Under the pieces are notes generated by a model that did no database searches, had not been told where the DNA came from, and worked only from the letters and a program-made list of their open reading frames with translations. Positions 22,900-34,762 of a stretch of 64,000 bases of DNA are shown here, one piece after another. Position 1 is the first letter of the stretch. Each line of letters begins with the position of its first letter. The translations under genes were made by a program, and so were the position numbers. The DNA comes from Codonopsis lanceolata. Taxonomy: Eukaryota; Streptophyta; Magnoliopsida; Asterales; Campanulaceae. The stretch covers positions 79,473,808 to 79,537,807 of the forward strand of contig CM028378.1 of assembly GCA_013146195.2 (NCBI GenBank), written 5' to 3'.

Positions 22900-25800
22900 G
22901 CCAAGTCACTTCAATATCGCTTAATGACAAATTTTTCCAGGTTATATGGATATAGAAAAAAATTAAGAGTGTAAAAAGATTGAGATAGAATATGGAATGA
23001 CCCTAAAATTCACCATTGGCTCATATCCGTTATTTCATCCAAACTGAAATAAAACACTAATAATTTGACAAGAAAATTGAAAGTTACTTCTTACAAAACA
23101 CTGATTATTGGAGTCTACTTCCCAAACTATCTGTTGAGTTTCAAGATCAATTCACACACAAGAAGACTCCAAGTATATCGATCTGTATAATGTAGATTAG
23201 CAGCTTGAACTCCACCAGTGCTTGCTTTAATTGATTCACTAGCACCTTCTCTTTCGTTCTTGCAAAATAAAATCAATTGCACAGAACAAGAAACTACTAC
23301 TAGACCTGGTGTAGTTTTACAGCACTGATGATTCACACCAGCTAGCAGTGCATTACCGGTTCACTAACAACTTTGATTTTACAAACTACTATGAAAACGG
23401 GGTCTTTTATTATATAACATGCTCTATTTGATTCAACAACATTATTCCCTGAATCGTTTGTTCTAGGTCTCTTAAATAAGCTCTCTGAATCCAATATCAA
23501 AGCAATTACGAGGAAAATGCTTGCAATTTTCCATGTAAACATTTTAACTTAACAGTGCTTATGGTTTCTCAGTACCTCAATTTTTTTAAACAAGAGCTGA
23601 CTATGAAACAAGAAAATCTATGGACAAGAAAATGCTCTAACAGTGCTTATGCATTTCCGGTAATAGGAATTCTCAAATATTTTATGCAACAAGAAAATCT
23701 CAAATGGACAAGCCAACTTGAACACATATTTTGAGATGTTATGAAACAAATGCCGGAGGTGCAAAGGTGGAGTTAGTGGGTGGTGGGCAAGGGTAACATT
23801 TCTTTTTGGACCTCAGTACAGAAGGCAAACTGGATACATTGGCCTGTACTTTATGGATAAATTGGTCTGTACTTTAACCAAGTTAGGAGAGTTCACTACA
23901 TCAGCATATTGGCAAGCCATTCGCACGCCATCACCTATGCTTGCATGGACTTAGGCAATTTGGAACCAAGAAGGGGCATGTCATCTTGGTATTTTCATCT
24001 TGATATATGGGACTCCAGTTAGTATTTTGGCAATTTTTAAAATAAAGTTGCTAGTTATGATACCTTTTTTCTTAAAGTATCGCCGGTTTATTCAATTTTG
24101 TTCTTAAAGTGTCACCGCTTTTCAAAACAAAACAACCTAAATGTCGTCTAATTTAAACAATCAATATACTAGATCAATCCATCAACCAGAGATATCCATC
24201 AAGGCATGCATCAACTAGAGAAGAAGCTAATAACATTGGTATTGTTGGGGACTATGAGAAAACGCAAATAAATTGTAAGAAAGTCATGCATATGTTCCAA
24301 CAACATCATGGTGTGAGATTTGTTACTTACTTTGCATACCATTGAGGTCATTTCCTAGTTTTAGATCTGGTGCAAAATGAACCTTGCTATTCAGTAAAAT
24401 GGATTGTTTGAAAATTAGTAGGGCACCACAAATAATTTTCAAATTCAATCCTATTGTGCATGTTCTTGCGTCCTGCATCATAAAGCTAATAATACATCAG
24501 TGCGAAAACCTAAACAATATGCATATATTAGACCATGTTTAAATATGTATGATTTATAAGAAGAGTGCTTACATAGAGTAGTTAAATTCATTGCTCACAA
24601 ACTCCCTCGAATGCTATAGTAGAACCCAAAGCTTCCTCTAGGTCTATTTTTACAACAAAAAGGTAATAGACTTTCTATGGAAGATAAGAGTTAATCATTA
24701 TGGTTCAAAAGCAAGTAGAGCATAAAGTCAATGATTTGTGGCTGCGACACAACAAATTACTTAAAAAAGAACGGTGTCGAACACACGTGTCCTTGACCAT
24801 GTTCAACATATTTAGACTGTGGAGGGGGTTTCTTATTTAATCTGGTTACCTTACCAATCTTGAAGAGTTAACTCTTGGAGATCGTAATCCTCCACAAGAT
24901 TTTCATTGAGATGGATTATTTTTTTCACAGAAGAATGGATTCTCTAATCAAAGACCAAGATACAAGAATCGTAAAAAATACGATTATCTTCTATTAATCT
25001 TTCTCCAACTTTCCTAACAACAATCAAGTTAGGACTATATTTGCACCCTAAAGATAGATTCATAAGAGTTACATTTCCTTGTTTTGTCCTCTACCTTAAG
25101 AGTTTTGATGTTTCTGAATTTCACCTGTAAGTAAAAAGGGTAAATTTTTCTAGATTATGCATTGCATTAGCTTAGACCGAAATGAGTACTTCTTTCTGAA
25201 AGCAGGCCTAAGGAAAGATGTAAAAGAGAGATCTAGACAGATATATACCAAGAGAATGCTCTTGGAAAAAAGGGGTAAAAAAGCAAGAAGTGAACATGAG
25301 TATGAATGCAGTTTTAAAACTAGAAAAAACCTTACTAATTCTGAGGGACAAAGAATATTGATTTCTAAAATAATGCTGCAACTCTCCTGAGTCGCCGCAG
25401 AAAGTAGTGTAACTCGTGAAAGATAAATATGATAGCCAGTTAAGAAAACTAGCCAGCACTAACTTAGATATTAATAACAAATTTCTTCAATCTAATTTGG
25501 TAAATATGTATAAAAATCAGTCTTTTAAAATTGGACATTTGAGATTGCATCTGTTGTCCTCTCCAAGTGTAAAACCATTTGTCCATATGTTGTTAACTAC
25601 AATTATTAAAGGGTACTTCACGATGCAAGCTCAAATGTCTATACAAAAAGACCTTGTTGGGTAACGAATAAATCATGAAATCAGTTAAGTAAAGCAAAGC
25701 CAAGTCCCAGAAGAATGTGCTGAACAATGATGCAAGCATAAAAAAACAAGTTGGGCAGCCATCTCCATGCAAATGTAGATATTCTCTGTTTGGCTGTTAC

Positions 25801-26370
25801 CCCAAACTACTAGCAACATTCAACATCTATCACATTCAACTCCAGATCTTAACATATTGCAGTGGAAAACCTCAAATTCATTTCAACTTAATCGCAATAA
25901 AAAAACACAAAACGCAATTATACTTTGTTACTTAGGACAATAATTTGATCCGATTTCATAATTCTAAAACGGTATCAGCATTTCAACATATAGAAAAAAT
26001 GTAATAAATCACCACCTCTAATAGCAGAGAATCAAATCATTCGCCACATCTAGAATGTAAACACAAATGGAAAGAGTAGACAATAGAAAATCAAATAAAT
26101 CATGCAATTGTGTGCTAGCTAATCTGTCTTGGATTCATTGAAAATCTAATTAATCTATAACACAAACCTCGCTTACGGATGGATGTCTCCCCACATGGTG
26201 TAGGATTAATAAATCAGTGACTCCAAACGTTTTCCCTGCCATGAATAAAACAGGTTATCAAACTCTTGTTTGGATTTGTAGTTTAGTCAAAATAACCTAA
26301 ACCCATTAACAAAGATAAGGATGTATGAAAATAATGATGAACAAGACCTACATTTAGAGAAGAAGCTTAC
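22900..26370. other. Body of CACTA element 1, no recognised gene
   Basis: This is AT-rich sequence with scattered ORFs below 90 codons and no motif I can name. It is plausibly intron-like or captured DNA, since a host exon lies further along in the same element. One exon-like phrase on the minus strand near 24600-24650 reads KIDLEEALGSTIAFEGV but is not assignable. Confidence 0.3.
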
Positions 26371-26869
26371 TGATGTAGCGGAAGGTAATTAAAAGTAACC
26401 GATAGAAATCAAAACTGTAGAGATCGCGCACGACTACCAGCAATGATCTTCTAAATCATGTTGAGGTTCGCAAACCTACCACGATCTAGACATCAATTCG
26501 CGTTGATTCAATAAATACCAGAATTGGGAGAAAGTGTATTATTCATAAACGACAAAAACTGCCTCTCAAACAACCCTAAAAGTGTTTAAATATGCTCAAA
26601 ACCCTAAAAGCAATAAATTGTCGAAATTACAAAAAAACCCGAAACTAATTAAAAAACTTCAAAGGCCCATAACCCTATTTTAATGACGTTTTTTGGCCTT
26701 AAAAACAGCTCCAAACTGAGCTTTGCTCAGTTTATTTTGTCCGTCTTTCCGAGAGCTTCGATTTGATATGCGGCGGGCCCCGTAACACCACCCGAGTCAA
26801 AAGTTATGCCCTTTTCCGCGCACCCGGTCCAAACGGTCGAGATAATCAAGTGCGAGACTGCCTGCATCA
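26371..26869 (-). mobile_element. Solo LTR, 499 bp, with 5 bp target-site duplication CTTAC
   Basis: It begins TGATGTAGCGG and ends CCTGCATCA, and CTTAC flanks it on both sides (26366-26370 and 26870-26874). There is no internal region, as expected after LTR-LTR recombination. On the minus strand it reads as a typical short LTR: a G+C-rich 5' part, TATTTAAACAC as TATA-like box, AGGGTTGTTTGAGAGG near transcription start, then GAATAATACACTTTCTCCC. The family was not identified. Confidence 0.88.
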
Positions 26870-27209
26870 CTTACTAACATTAGAGCTTCGAATAAAAAAG
26901 GGTAAGTAATCTGTCATAAGTGAAAATGAAGAAGAGTTGAATAAAAAGAGTAAGTAATTCACGTCTCCAGTATCAATTTACTAGATTCTTGGTATTCAGC
27001 GATCTGAAGGAAAACAGATGCAGGTTCCTCCAGCATCGTTCCTAAAGTAGAGGCTGATGCAAGTCGTACCTAGGCACCACAATTAAAATACATAACTAAC
27101 AACATTACTAGAATATTGTGATATACAATCACGAAACCAACGCATCTAGCATGACCAAAAGTATCTTCAAAAGTAACAATGAAAAGAGGATGCATTTTGA
27201 AATATAAAT

Positions 27210-28755
27210 TGACGCAGCGAAAATAACAACAAGGGCTCTAATTATTGGAATACATAACGAGAAACCCTTCAAAGGTTGAAACACGTCAAACCTTAATCTA
27301 CCTAGAATCCACTAGGAAGAAATAACTGGAATCCACCAGATAAAAGAGAAAACTCTAATTTTATTAAAATAATCAATTCAAATTCGCAATTACAATGAAA
27401 CCTATTTTTATAAGACTAGTAATGCTTGGAAAACAAGTTAAAATCTCCTAAAAAGTAGCCTAACCTATATGGTAACCTAGTAGGACTTAAATTCATCACT
27501 TATATACCTAAATCTACTTCTAAACATAAAAATATTTCCCTATTAAAATTAAATACGAAAATTACAATAAAATAAAAATATTCAATCTTAAAATTAAAAC
27601 TAATCCAATATTGTCCTACATCAGTCACCCACTCTTGAAAAGAACTCGTCCTCGAGTTTATACCCGAAACTTGAAATTGTCCATGCCAAACAAAAAGATA
27701 TTTTGAGTAGTATAACTTTTCATGCAACCTTGAATCTTCGAAATCCTTGAACAAATTTGAAATTGAAGATGACTCAAAAACTCGAAAGAAACTAGGAGAA
27801 TTAAACAAAAACTCGCTTGGCATAATGCGTGATCGTGGGCACACCATAGTAGTCACATACTGCCCCATATCATCCTCATAAAATAAATTTGCAGCTCCAA
27901 AATATCTTATATCCCCAAAATTATGTTTCTCATAATTATCTCGCTCGAAAAATAATTGTTCAACGTCATCATGCATGTTTCCAAACGCAAGCTCAAGCAA
28001 ATTTAAATCTTCCAAATCCAGGTCGCCTGTGAAAAACGGTAGATCAGCCTTAATTTTTGGATATTGTTCTACATTCCTTGCGATTGGCACCTCTTCTCCT
28101 TCAGAATCGGAATCCACATCCTCCCTGGCCGGCGGATCACGAGGAGGGTTTACCCCGCGTCCTACCCCCTGCCCGTTGCCTAGGGTTTGCACCACCCTCC
28201 TGAATCTGTACTGCCATGTTATTCAGCGTAACTACCATGTCATTCATCGTCTGTTGTAGTTACCTAAGCATGGCTAGTATAACAGCGTTGGTGTCATTGT
28301 TATTTCCATTGTTAGCCGTCATCTTCACAGGATTTAACTCCGTTCTGATACCAATTGACGCAACGAAAATAACAACAAGAGCTCTTACCACGAGAAACCC
28401 TTCAAAGGTTGAATCACGTCAAACCTTAACCAACCTAGATTCCACTAGAAAGTGATAACTGGAATCCACCAGATAAAAGAGAAAACTCTAATTTTATTAA
28501 AATATCAATTCAAATTCGGAATTGCAATGAAACCTATTTTTATAGTACTAGTAATGCTTGGAAAACAAGTTAAAATCTCCTAAAAAGTAGTCTAACCTAT
28601 ATGGTAACCTAGTAGGACTTAAATTCATCACTTATATACCTAAATCTACTTCTAAACATAAACATATTACCCTATTAAAATTAAATATGAAAATTACAAT
28701 AAAATAAAAATATTCAATCTTAAAATTAAAACTAATCCAATATTGTCCTACATCA
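27210..28755 (-). mobile_element. Complete small non-autonomous LTR retrotransposon (1546 bp), gag-only, TSD TAAAT
   Basis: On the minus strand the 5' LTR is 28755-28356 (400 bp) and the 3' LTR is 27623-27210 (414 bp). Both start TGATGTAGGACAATATTGG and end in GCGTCA. The primer-binding site TGGTATCAGAAC (28353-28342), initiator Met-tRNA type, follows the 5' LTR after 2 nt. The purine-rich AAGAGTGGGTGAC (27636-27624) abuts the 3' LTR. TAAAT occurs on both sides (27205-27209 and 28756-28760). The internal region is only 732 bp and holds a gag piece, with no protease, RT or integrase. LTRs differ mainly by an indel of about 15-20 bp and scattered substitutions. It matches the class described as terminal-repeat retrotransposons with a gag domain, and needs a helper gypsy element. 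Confidence 0.92.
27637..28322 (-). pseudogene. Truncated Ty3/gypsy gag of the small LTR element
   Basis: An ATG at 28322 opens MTANNGNNNDTNAVILAML, then an in-frame TAA. The frame continues with TMNDMVVTLNNMAVQIQEGG. An overlapping frame (from 28195) carries RNVEQYPKIKADLPFFTGDLDLED, the motif that precedes the capsid domain in many dicot gypsy gags. After LED the usual DW..E.. capsid helix is missing and the frame runs into unrelated sequence, so most of gag has been deleted internally. The protein is not expected to assemble particles by itself. Confidence 0.65.
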
Positions 28756-28760
28756 TAAAT

Positions 28761-30218
28761 GGCCAAGAGAGAATGATTTGATATAGACGATTTTCAACAA
28801 GAAAAACAGTACCTTTAGATATGGATCAAACAACAAGCATATCATTAAGGTTGCCCCATACCTCCTGCAAATGAATAAATTATTTTTTTTTATTTTTTTA
28901 TTGATCAGAGCAAATGAATGCATTAATGAATTATTGCAAAAAGAAAAGAAGCACGTTAGAAACTGAAACCAGAAATCAACATATTGTTACTTCATTCTTA
29001 TGCAAATCATACTGAATAAGAATTCAGTAATATGTGCGAAATCATTGTTTTTCTATCCACGTGCATCTACAATTTTCAACAACCTTGAATTCATATTCAG
29101 CCAAGAAACAAGGCTGCAGTGCAGTCCACTTCAAAGTTCAAACCAATGCCAAAACCACACCACAAGGCCAAAAAATGCAAATAAGGTATGCATGGAAAGG
29201 TCTATGAGTATAATTTCTATTCCAATTTACAGATCAAGATTTCAGTATATCTAGCCCAAGTTATGATCAAAAGAGTAACAGGTGTCCAAAAATAACTTCC
29301 GAACAGTCACAGTTTTTGGCTTCCAAAACCAGCTCCAAATTCTCTCAAAATCAACCAATTTTCACAAGGGTTCAATCCCAACATAAATTAGGTATACCAA
29401 GATTAAATTAGGGAAAGAAATGGACCAAAACGAAGATCATTTGATAGGTAAAAACCTATGGAAAAAATTGCTAAAACTCAAGGCTGTCCAAAAACTTAGC
29501 AGAATTATGCCAACTTCCAATTAAATCTGGTACTGATCCATGAGGCCAAAAATTACAAATAATGTACCATTGGAAAGCTCTAAGAGTTAGATTTCTAACA
29601 AAACAAACGGAATGAGATTCCACTAATTCTAAGAAAGTTATGACACTTCTAGTAACAAGTGTCCAAACAACACATTAAGAGTTGAAATGATTTCAAATTC
29701 AAACTTCAAGGCTTTAACACTTAAATCCATCAAACCAAGACCACCATATGGCTATAAATTGAAGGTTAATTTAGCTAATTAATCCACACTTAAACATGCT
29801 CAAACAAACCATGAAGCACATGAACACCATATAAATGCAATTAACTAAATGCAAGTTTTATTTCTGAAGTGAGGTATGGAGTCAAAGTAACTAGGAACAT
29901 TTCTCTTAATTAGCATTCTTATAATATAAATTACATTCAATATCATCCTTCACATGACTCTGATGTTCCAAAGACGATATGCAAAGAATTCATTTATTGG
30001 TTACTCACAACTACGAGCATAATCCATTTCTAGTGTTATTCTTATAATGAAAACCTTATCAAAAAATATTATACTAAAAAACCATGTGGGTTCATGCAGT
30101 AGTGCAAATCCAATATAAATTCAGCACAACAAACAAAATGCTAAATATCATCTTCAGAGTTCAGACATGAATTTAACCAGTCCTAGAACCAAATAGATGA
30201 GGGGCATGTAGTATTTAC
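28761..30218. other. Body of CACTA element 1 between LTR element and DnaJ exon
   Basis: No firm gene is seen. A minus-strand exon-like interval near 28792-28863 is flanked by TTTGCAG and GTACTG and could encode about 20 residues, but I cannot assign it. The rest is AT-rich and intron-like. Confidence 0.3.
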
Positions 30219-30416
30219 CTGTGAAAATAAGCCAAACGGAGTTTTCTCTGTCTGCATCAATTGGCATCTGCCACCGCATGTTGAGCATATGCTAATCTCC
30301 GAGCCTATCTTTGCTCTAGTTCCAGTGTGCAGGATTCACAGGTTTCAAGGTGGGAGAGTCCAAATTCGTTTTCTACTCCAAATATAGCCGCTGAAAATTC
30401 TAGTGTCATGTCGTAA
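30219..30416 (-). pseudogene. Captured exon of a chloroplast-type DnaJ (J-protein, type A)
   Basis: This is a single exon on the minus strand bounded by TTTCAG before 30416 and GTAAAT after 30219. It encodes DMTLEFSAAIFGVENEF, then SHLETCESC, a frame change, then TGTRAKIGSE and ICSTCGG..QLMQTEKTPFGLFSQ. Type-A J-proteins place two CxxCxG zinc motifs in exactly this arrangement, after a substrate-binding strand that begins with DLR.DMTLEF; the phrase FGVE.EFELSHLETC is typical of the plastid DJA5/DJA6 group. The second motif's final Gly is Arg-Cys shifted (CGGRC). The J domain and C-terminal domains are absent. Preserved splice sites show that genomic DNA was captured. It lies inside CACTA element 1. 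Confidence 0.72.
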
Positions 30417-31229
30417 CTGAAAGGCATTAAGCATCATGAACCAACTCCATTAGTTTTTTGAGCACTTAAAAGACTCGATGCAATTTCAATATGAAACATA
30501 AAAAGTCTAGATTGTAAGACAACAGACTTGTCAATTCATGGAGAAAATTAACCATGAACTCTGTAGTTGCTTATATTGAGAATGAAGCATCTAACTCTAT
30601 ACAGCTAGCTTCAAGTTTTCAAACACAAGTGGGGAACAAGGCCACTTTATGGTTCCTTTCTAAAACTGACAAAATGACTCAGCAAACACAATACTACACA
30701 CTGATGGATGTACATCTAGAGCAGGAACATTGGTTGGTCAGGAAGGATTTGGTGAGCTAAATAAACAAAAATGGAAACAGAGTTTGTAGTGAGCAGGAGT
30801 ACGAAGGATTCATGATCCAACACAAATGCAGTCCAAAGTACAATTTAGTCCTAACTTCCCTCCCTTTAATTGAATTCTCTATCCCTCTTTTGAAATCAAA
30901 CAGTCCCACGTTTTACTAAATTAATGGTCTAAATTTAACACACTTTATAGATAGTTCCTTATTACCTGAGTTCCAAGTTTTAAGAGCAAGCCCTCATATT
31001 CAACTTGCAGTCCACCAATCCAATGTTATCCTACCAAAAAAAAAAAAGCAATAGGATACAAGCTTCATAAGTCACAACTCCCATTAAAGGTGTAATTTCT
31101 ATAAGAAACAAAAATATATAAACAAACAAATCAATATCGGCATATGTTCCATATGTCTCATTAGTTTCAAGAATTTATACCGGAGCAATACCCTGCACCA
31201 CCAAAGCTAAATTAAGAAGATAATGTTTT
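30417..31229. other. Unassigned sequence, right part of CACTA element 1
   Basis: This is intron-like AT-rich sequence. The 68-codon ORF at 30554-30760 has no recognisable motif. A poly-A run lies near 31037-31049. No CACTA right terminus is visible before the LTR at 31230. Confidence 0.35.
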
Positions 31230-33128
31230 TATAAGACCCCGAATCCTTAAGTGTTTGACTCGGTAAAATGGTTTCGTACTTCTTTCTTATCGAGACCTTT
31301 GAGGGATCCTAGGTCTTCGTGTACTCATTTGGATACATTTAATGTCTATATTATCATGTCTATAATGTTTTCATGAGGTCACGACGTTCAAAGTATAGTC
31401 GTCGTCGTAAGTTTGGTTTCACGATTCAATTCGAGTTTCGTAAACGTTTCATCTTTCGTATTTTTGAGGAACTTAATTCTAAATTAAGTTTGAGTATGAG
31501 TTTGAGACTTTTAAGGCTTTTAGTTTAAGTCCTTAGGGTCAGCCTGGCGAAGAAATCACATCATTTCGTCGAACGGTGTGCTAATGGGAGCCATCAGAAG
31601 ATAGTTGTGCGCTGCTGCCCACCAGCAGACTTTGGGGCTGTCCACCAGTAGACTTTGGGGCTGTCCACCAGCAGACAAGGGGCTGCTATACCGGCAGACT
31701 TGGGGCTGCACTACCGGCAGACTTTGGGCAGCACTACCGGTAGACTTTAGGCTGCTCTACCGGGAGACTTCGAGCTGCTTGACCAGCAGACTTCGAGCTT
31801 CAGTAGCAACCTTCGAACAGCAGACTTTAGCCCTCAAACAGCAGCCTTTTTGCTCTTAATGAGCAGCCATCTAATGAGCAGTCTTTTATGACATGTCTTG
31901 ATGAAATTTCCTATTCTACCCTTAATATAAATCCTTCCTTTATCCCTTGTAAGGGTATTTTGAACCTTTGACCTCCCCTTAGGAGTATATAAGCCTCAAG
32001 GCATCTCTCCATTCATTTCTAATCTGAATTTATTCATCGTTATCTCTCCAACCGATCAAATTTAGAGAGAGAGAGAGAAGTGGGTTCTTGGAGTGTTCCG
32101 GCGATTACCGGAGCTTCGGCCAACCAATCGACGAGCCGAGACCAACGTTGCAAAGATCTTGTCGAGGAGATCATTTCCCCTCTATCTATTTCAGGTTTCA
32201 CATAGGTTTGAAAGTCAGATCTGAGGTACGTTACTAAACCACCTTGCTTGTTTCTTCACAAATCTTGCTTAGATCATGCTAAGGAAGAGTCTTATCAAGT
32301 CTATAAAACGTTTTGATGTTTCTATGAAATCTGGAAACATTTCCATGGATCTTGACTTGATGATTTTGGTCTTGGGTTTAGTTTGAAATATGTTCAAGCT
32401 TTGATTTGGAATCATTATTGTTCATGAACTTGTTGGAAAATAAACCATACAAATTCAGTCTCTGTTTTGGATAAATTTCGGGAAAAGTCTAGTACTAATC
32501 TACTAACGGGATTTTTCTAAAAATTGAGTATGTTATACCTAAACATGTTAGGTAACTCTCTGTAAAGTTTCATAAATTTTGGAGCTCGGGAAGTATTTTT
32601 CATTAGTCACAAATCGTGGCTGTTCCAGTATGTTGTTACCAGAAAGTTAATCTGTTAACGTGAGATTGAAGTGGTCATATTTTGATGAATACATATCCTA
32701 ATGGAGTGTTTTAAAATGGTAAACTCTAGCTCAAAGAGTCTAGTTTCTGGAAATGTAAAGTTTATAACATTTCGAGTAACGAGTAATTTTTTTGGTCAAT
32801 TTTGTATGACAGACATGCAGAATGAATCACCACAGATACTCAGGTTTTTAACATGAACTACGAGGGGGTTGTATCTTGATGAATACAAGTCATAATGGAG
32901 TAATTTGAAAGGCTAAAATATATTCTTAACAGTCTAGTTTTGAGACTAAGAAAGAATCACCTCCTTTGGAGTTGTGAGGAATTAATGGTCGAACTTACAA
33001 GTTGACTGTACAGAATGAGTTATAACAGAAAATCTGGAAAATAACTTGTCTTTGTGATAATCATAAATTGATGATTACAGGTCCGAATTGAATGATTCAA
33101 AATGGTGAATAACACCTTAAAATGTCTA
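31230..33128 (+). repeat. Ty3/gypsy LTR (family B), interrupted by CACTA element 2
   Basis: It opens with TATAAGACCCCGAA, close to the TGTAAGACCCCGAA at 58332. The order is U3, a minisatellite (31610-31850), a TATA box TATATAAG at 31986-31993, a leader with CCGGCGATTACCGGAGC near 32098, then a long downstream part shared with 58600-59100 (ATGTTAGGTAACTC, TTTCGGGAAAAG). It ends at 33128, where CACTA element 2 begins. No internal gypsy genes are adjacent, so it is probably a solo or truncated LTR. Confidence 0.65.
31610..31850 (+). repeat. Minisatellite, about 28-30 bp unit, 8 or more copies, in gypsy LTR
   Basis: Units vary around CCACCAGCAGACTTTGGGGCTG and later GCACTACCGGCAGACTTTGGG. They lie about 140 bp upstream of the LTR's TATA box, so copy number could affect promoter strength. 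The ORF at 31605-31859 simply reads through the repeat. Confidence 0.8.
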
Positions 33129-33750
33129 CAGTACAACAAAAAAGGCCTTTAACAATGTTTTTAAAACGCTATAATAGAGCTTTTACAACGTTTTGTAAAA
33201 CGTTGTGTAGGCAACGTTGTAATAGGCCCCTCCTTTTTACAACGTTTTTTAAACGTTGCAAAAAGTCTATTACAACGTTTAAAAAATGTTGTAATAGATT
33301 ACAACGTTTAAAAAATGTTGTAAAAGACTTTTTACAACGTTTTAAAAACGTTGCAAAAAGTCTATTACAACATTTTTTAAATGTTGTAATAGACTTTTTA
33401 CAACATTTAAAAAACGTTGCAAAAATCTATTATAACGTTTAAAAAATGTTGCAAAAAGTATATTACAACATTTTAAAAAGGTTGCAAAAAGTCTATTAGA
33501 ACATTTTAAAAACGTTGCAAAAAATCTATTACAAGCTTTAAAAAATGTTGCAAAAAGTGTATTACAATGTTTTAGAAACGTTGCAAAAAGTCTATTAAAA
33601 CGTTTAAAAAACGTTGCAAAAAGTATATTACAACGTTGCAAAAAGTCTATTACAACGTTTAAAAAACGTTGTAAAATATATATTTTTTTAAAATAAAATT
33701 AAATTGCATTTTGTTCCAATTTTGAACCCCCCCACCTAACACAAACAGAA
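33129..33750 (+). repeat. CACTA element 2 left terminal and subterminal repeats
   Basis: About 12-14 units of roughly 33-45 bp are built on ACAACGTTTAAAAAACGTTG and GCAAAAAGTCTATT. Many form near-palindromes. The region closes with the same C-rich motif and ACACAAACAGAATG as element 1. ORFs on both strands here (33122-33442, 33342-33641) are artefacts of the repeat. Confidence 0.88.
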
Positions 33751-34049
33751 TGTCAACTATGCACTACAGGGAAGAAATTCAAGATGGGAGTAAACTGAAC
33801 AGCAATTTCCTCAGATGCACCTTGGGCCCCCTCTCGATTTATGCAATTACGTCTAAAACAACCATTCTACTTTTATACATGAATATCAGTACCATGACCA
33901 AATGAAGAACTTATCCCAAAAAAAATGAAGAATAAGGAACGAATTATATCTCACGCATTGAGTGTTTACATTACTTGAGATGATAGAATTTGATGTCACC
34001 TAACCAAGATCTCAGCACAAACTTCACTACAAGTCATGGCCGGCAAATT

Positions 34050-34255
34050 AAGTTGCCCGTGGATCTGTATTGGAGTTGGCTTCTTCCCTACTTGGAGGAC
34101 TACTGACAAGTCTCCAACAATAAAGATAAGGGCAACTCCAGCTGCGATTGCAACAGTGTTTCCTGATCCATCCGCAAGTGCACACTTCTCGATTGCACTT
34201 TACGCAATGTAAACCGCAGTCGTATAACAACTTACCGTTAGAATCCACTAACTTT
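34050..34255 (-). pseudogene. Unassigned captured coding fragment
   Basis: One minus-strand frame reads without stops through SAIEKCALADGSGNT, then VAIAAGVALIFIVGDLSVVL (a hydrophobic segment) and QVGKKPTPIQ. It has the look of a real protein piece: a short acidic/glycine turn followed by a membrane-like helix. I do not recognise the family. It sits among other host fragments inside CACTA element 2, so capture is the likely origin. Confidence 0.35.
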
Positions 34256-34762
34256 AGACCTCTACTACTTTATGCTCCTTTGTGGCAAGAGTTTAAAACT
34301 TTAAGTAGTCACAACTTTCCTAAGTGCTGGTGTCTCAACTTATTTTGTCATTTGTAGCCGTAAACACCAGATCATTAGAATTCTAAAGATTAACCAGACC
34401 CATGTATAAAACGATTATATGAAACGACTCAGCGCACTCTTCTCCACTACTTTAGAGACAAGTACCTCCAACTACTCACTGAATGGTTTTTATATACTTA
34501 AACTTGAGTTAAATGGAGATGCACAACTGATTGTAACTCAGAACTACTAACCTCAACTGAATATATGTTGGTTTGCCCAAATGTCCTTCTCAACATAACC
34601 GGTCCAACCCGGTGCGTGGGGGAATGTCCCAACCACTCTAGTCTTCTCCCGGCTAACCATTCCATGCTCACCTTCCCAACTTTGTATGCGGTCATGCGGA
34701 ATTAGTCGATGAGACATATACTAAATTATCCAGGATTTGCATTAACTTAGAAAGAAACTACT

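Larger units (their letters stand above)
22371..31229. mobile_element. CACTA (En/Spm) element 1: left end and body, right end not seen
   Basis: It begins with CACTACAACAAGAAAGGCC, the CACTA-type terminal inverted repeat, inside the Tat pol. The subterminal repeats match those of element 2. The body holds later insertions (solo LTR 26371-26869; LTR element 27210-28755) and a DnaJ-type exon (30219-30416), but no transposase was found. No right terminus was found before the gypsy LTR at 31230. Either the element is truncated there or its remainder lies elsewhere. The extent given is the most that the sequence allows and is uncertain. Confidence 0.55.

Noticed and set aside
31605..31859. 84-codon ORF with repeated Trp/Gly/Cys pattern
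   Set aside because: It is the translation of a minisatellite within a gypsy LTR.
33122..33641. ORFs of about 100 codons on both strands
   Set aside because: They read through the CACTA subterminal repeats; the protein is a periodic artefact of the DNA repeat.
33129..33700. Regularly spaced repeats resembling a CRISPR array
   Set aside because: Units are imperfect, occur in both orientations, sit at a transposon end, and this is a plant nuclear genome.
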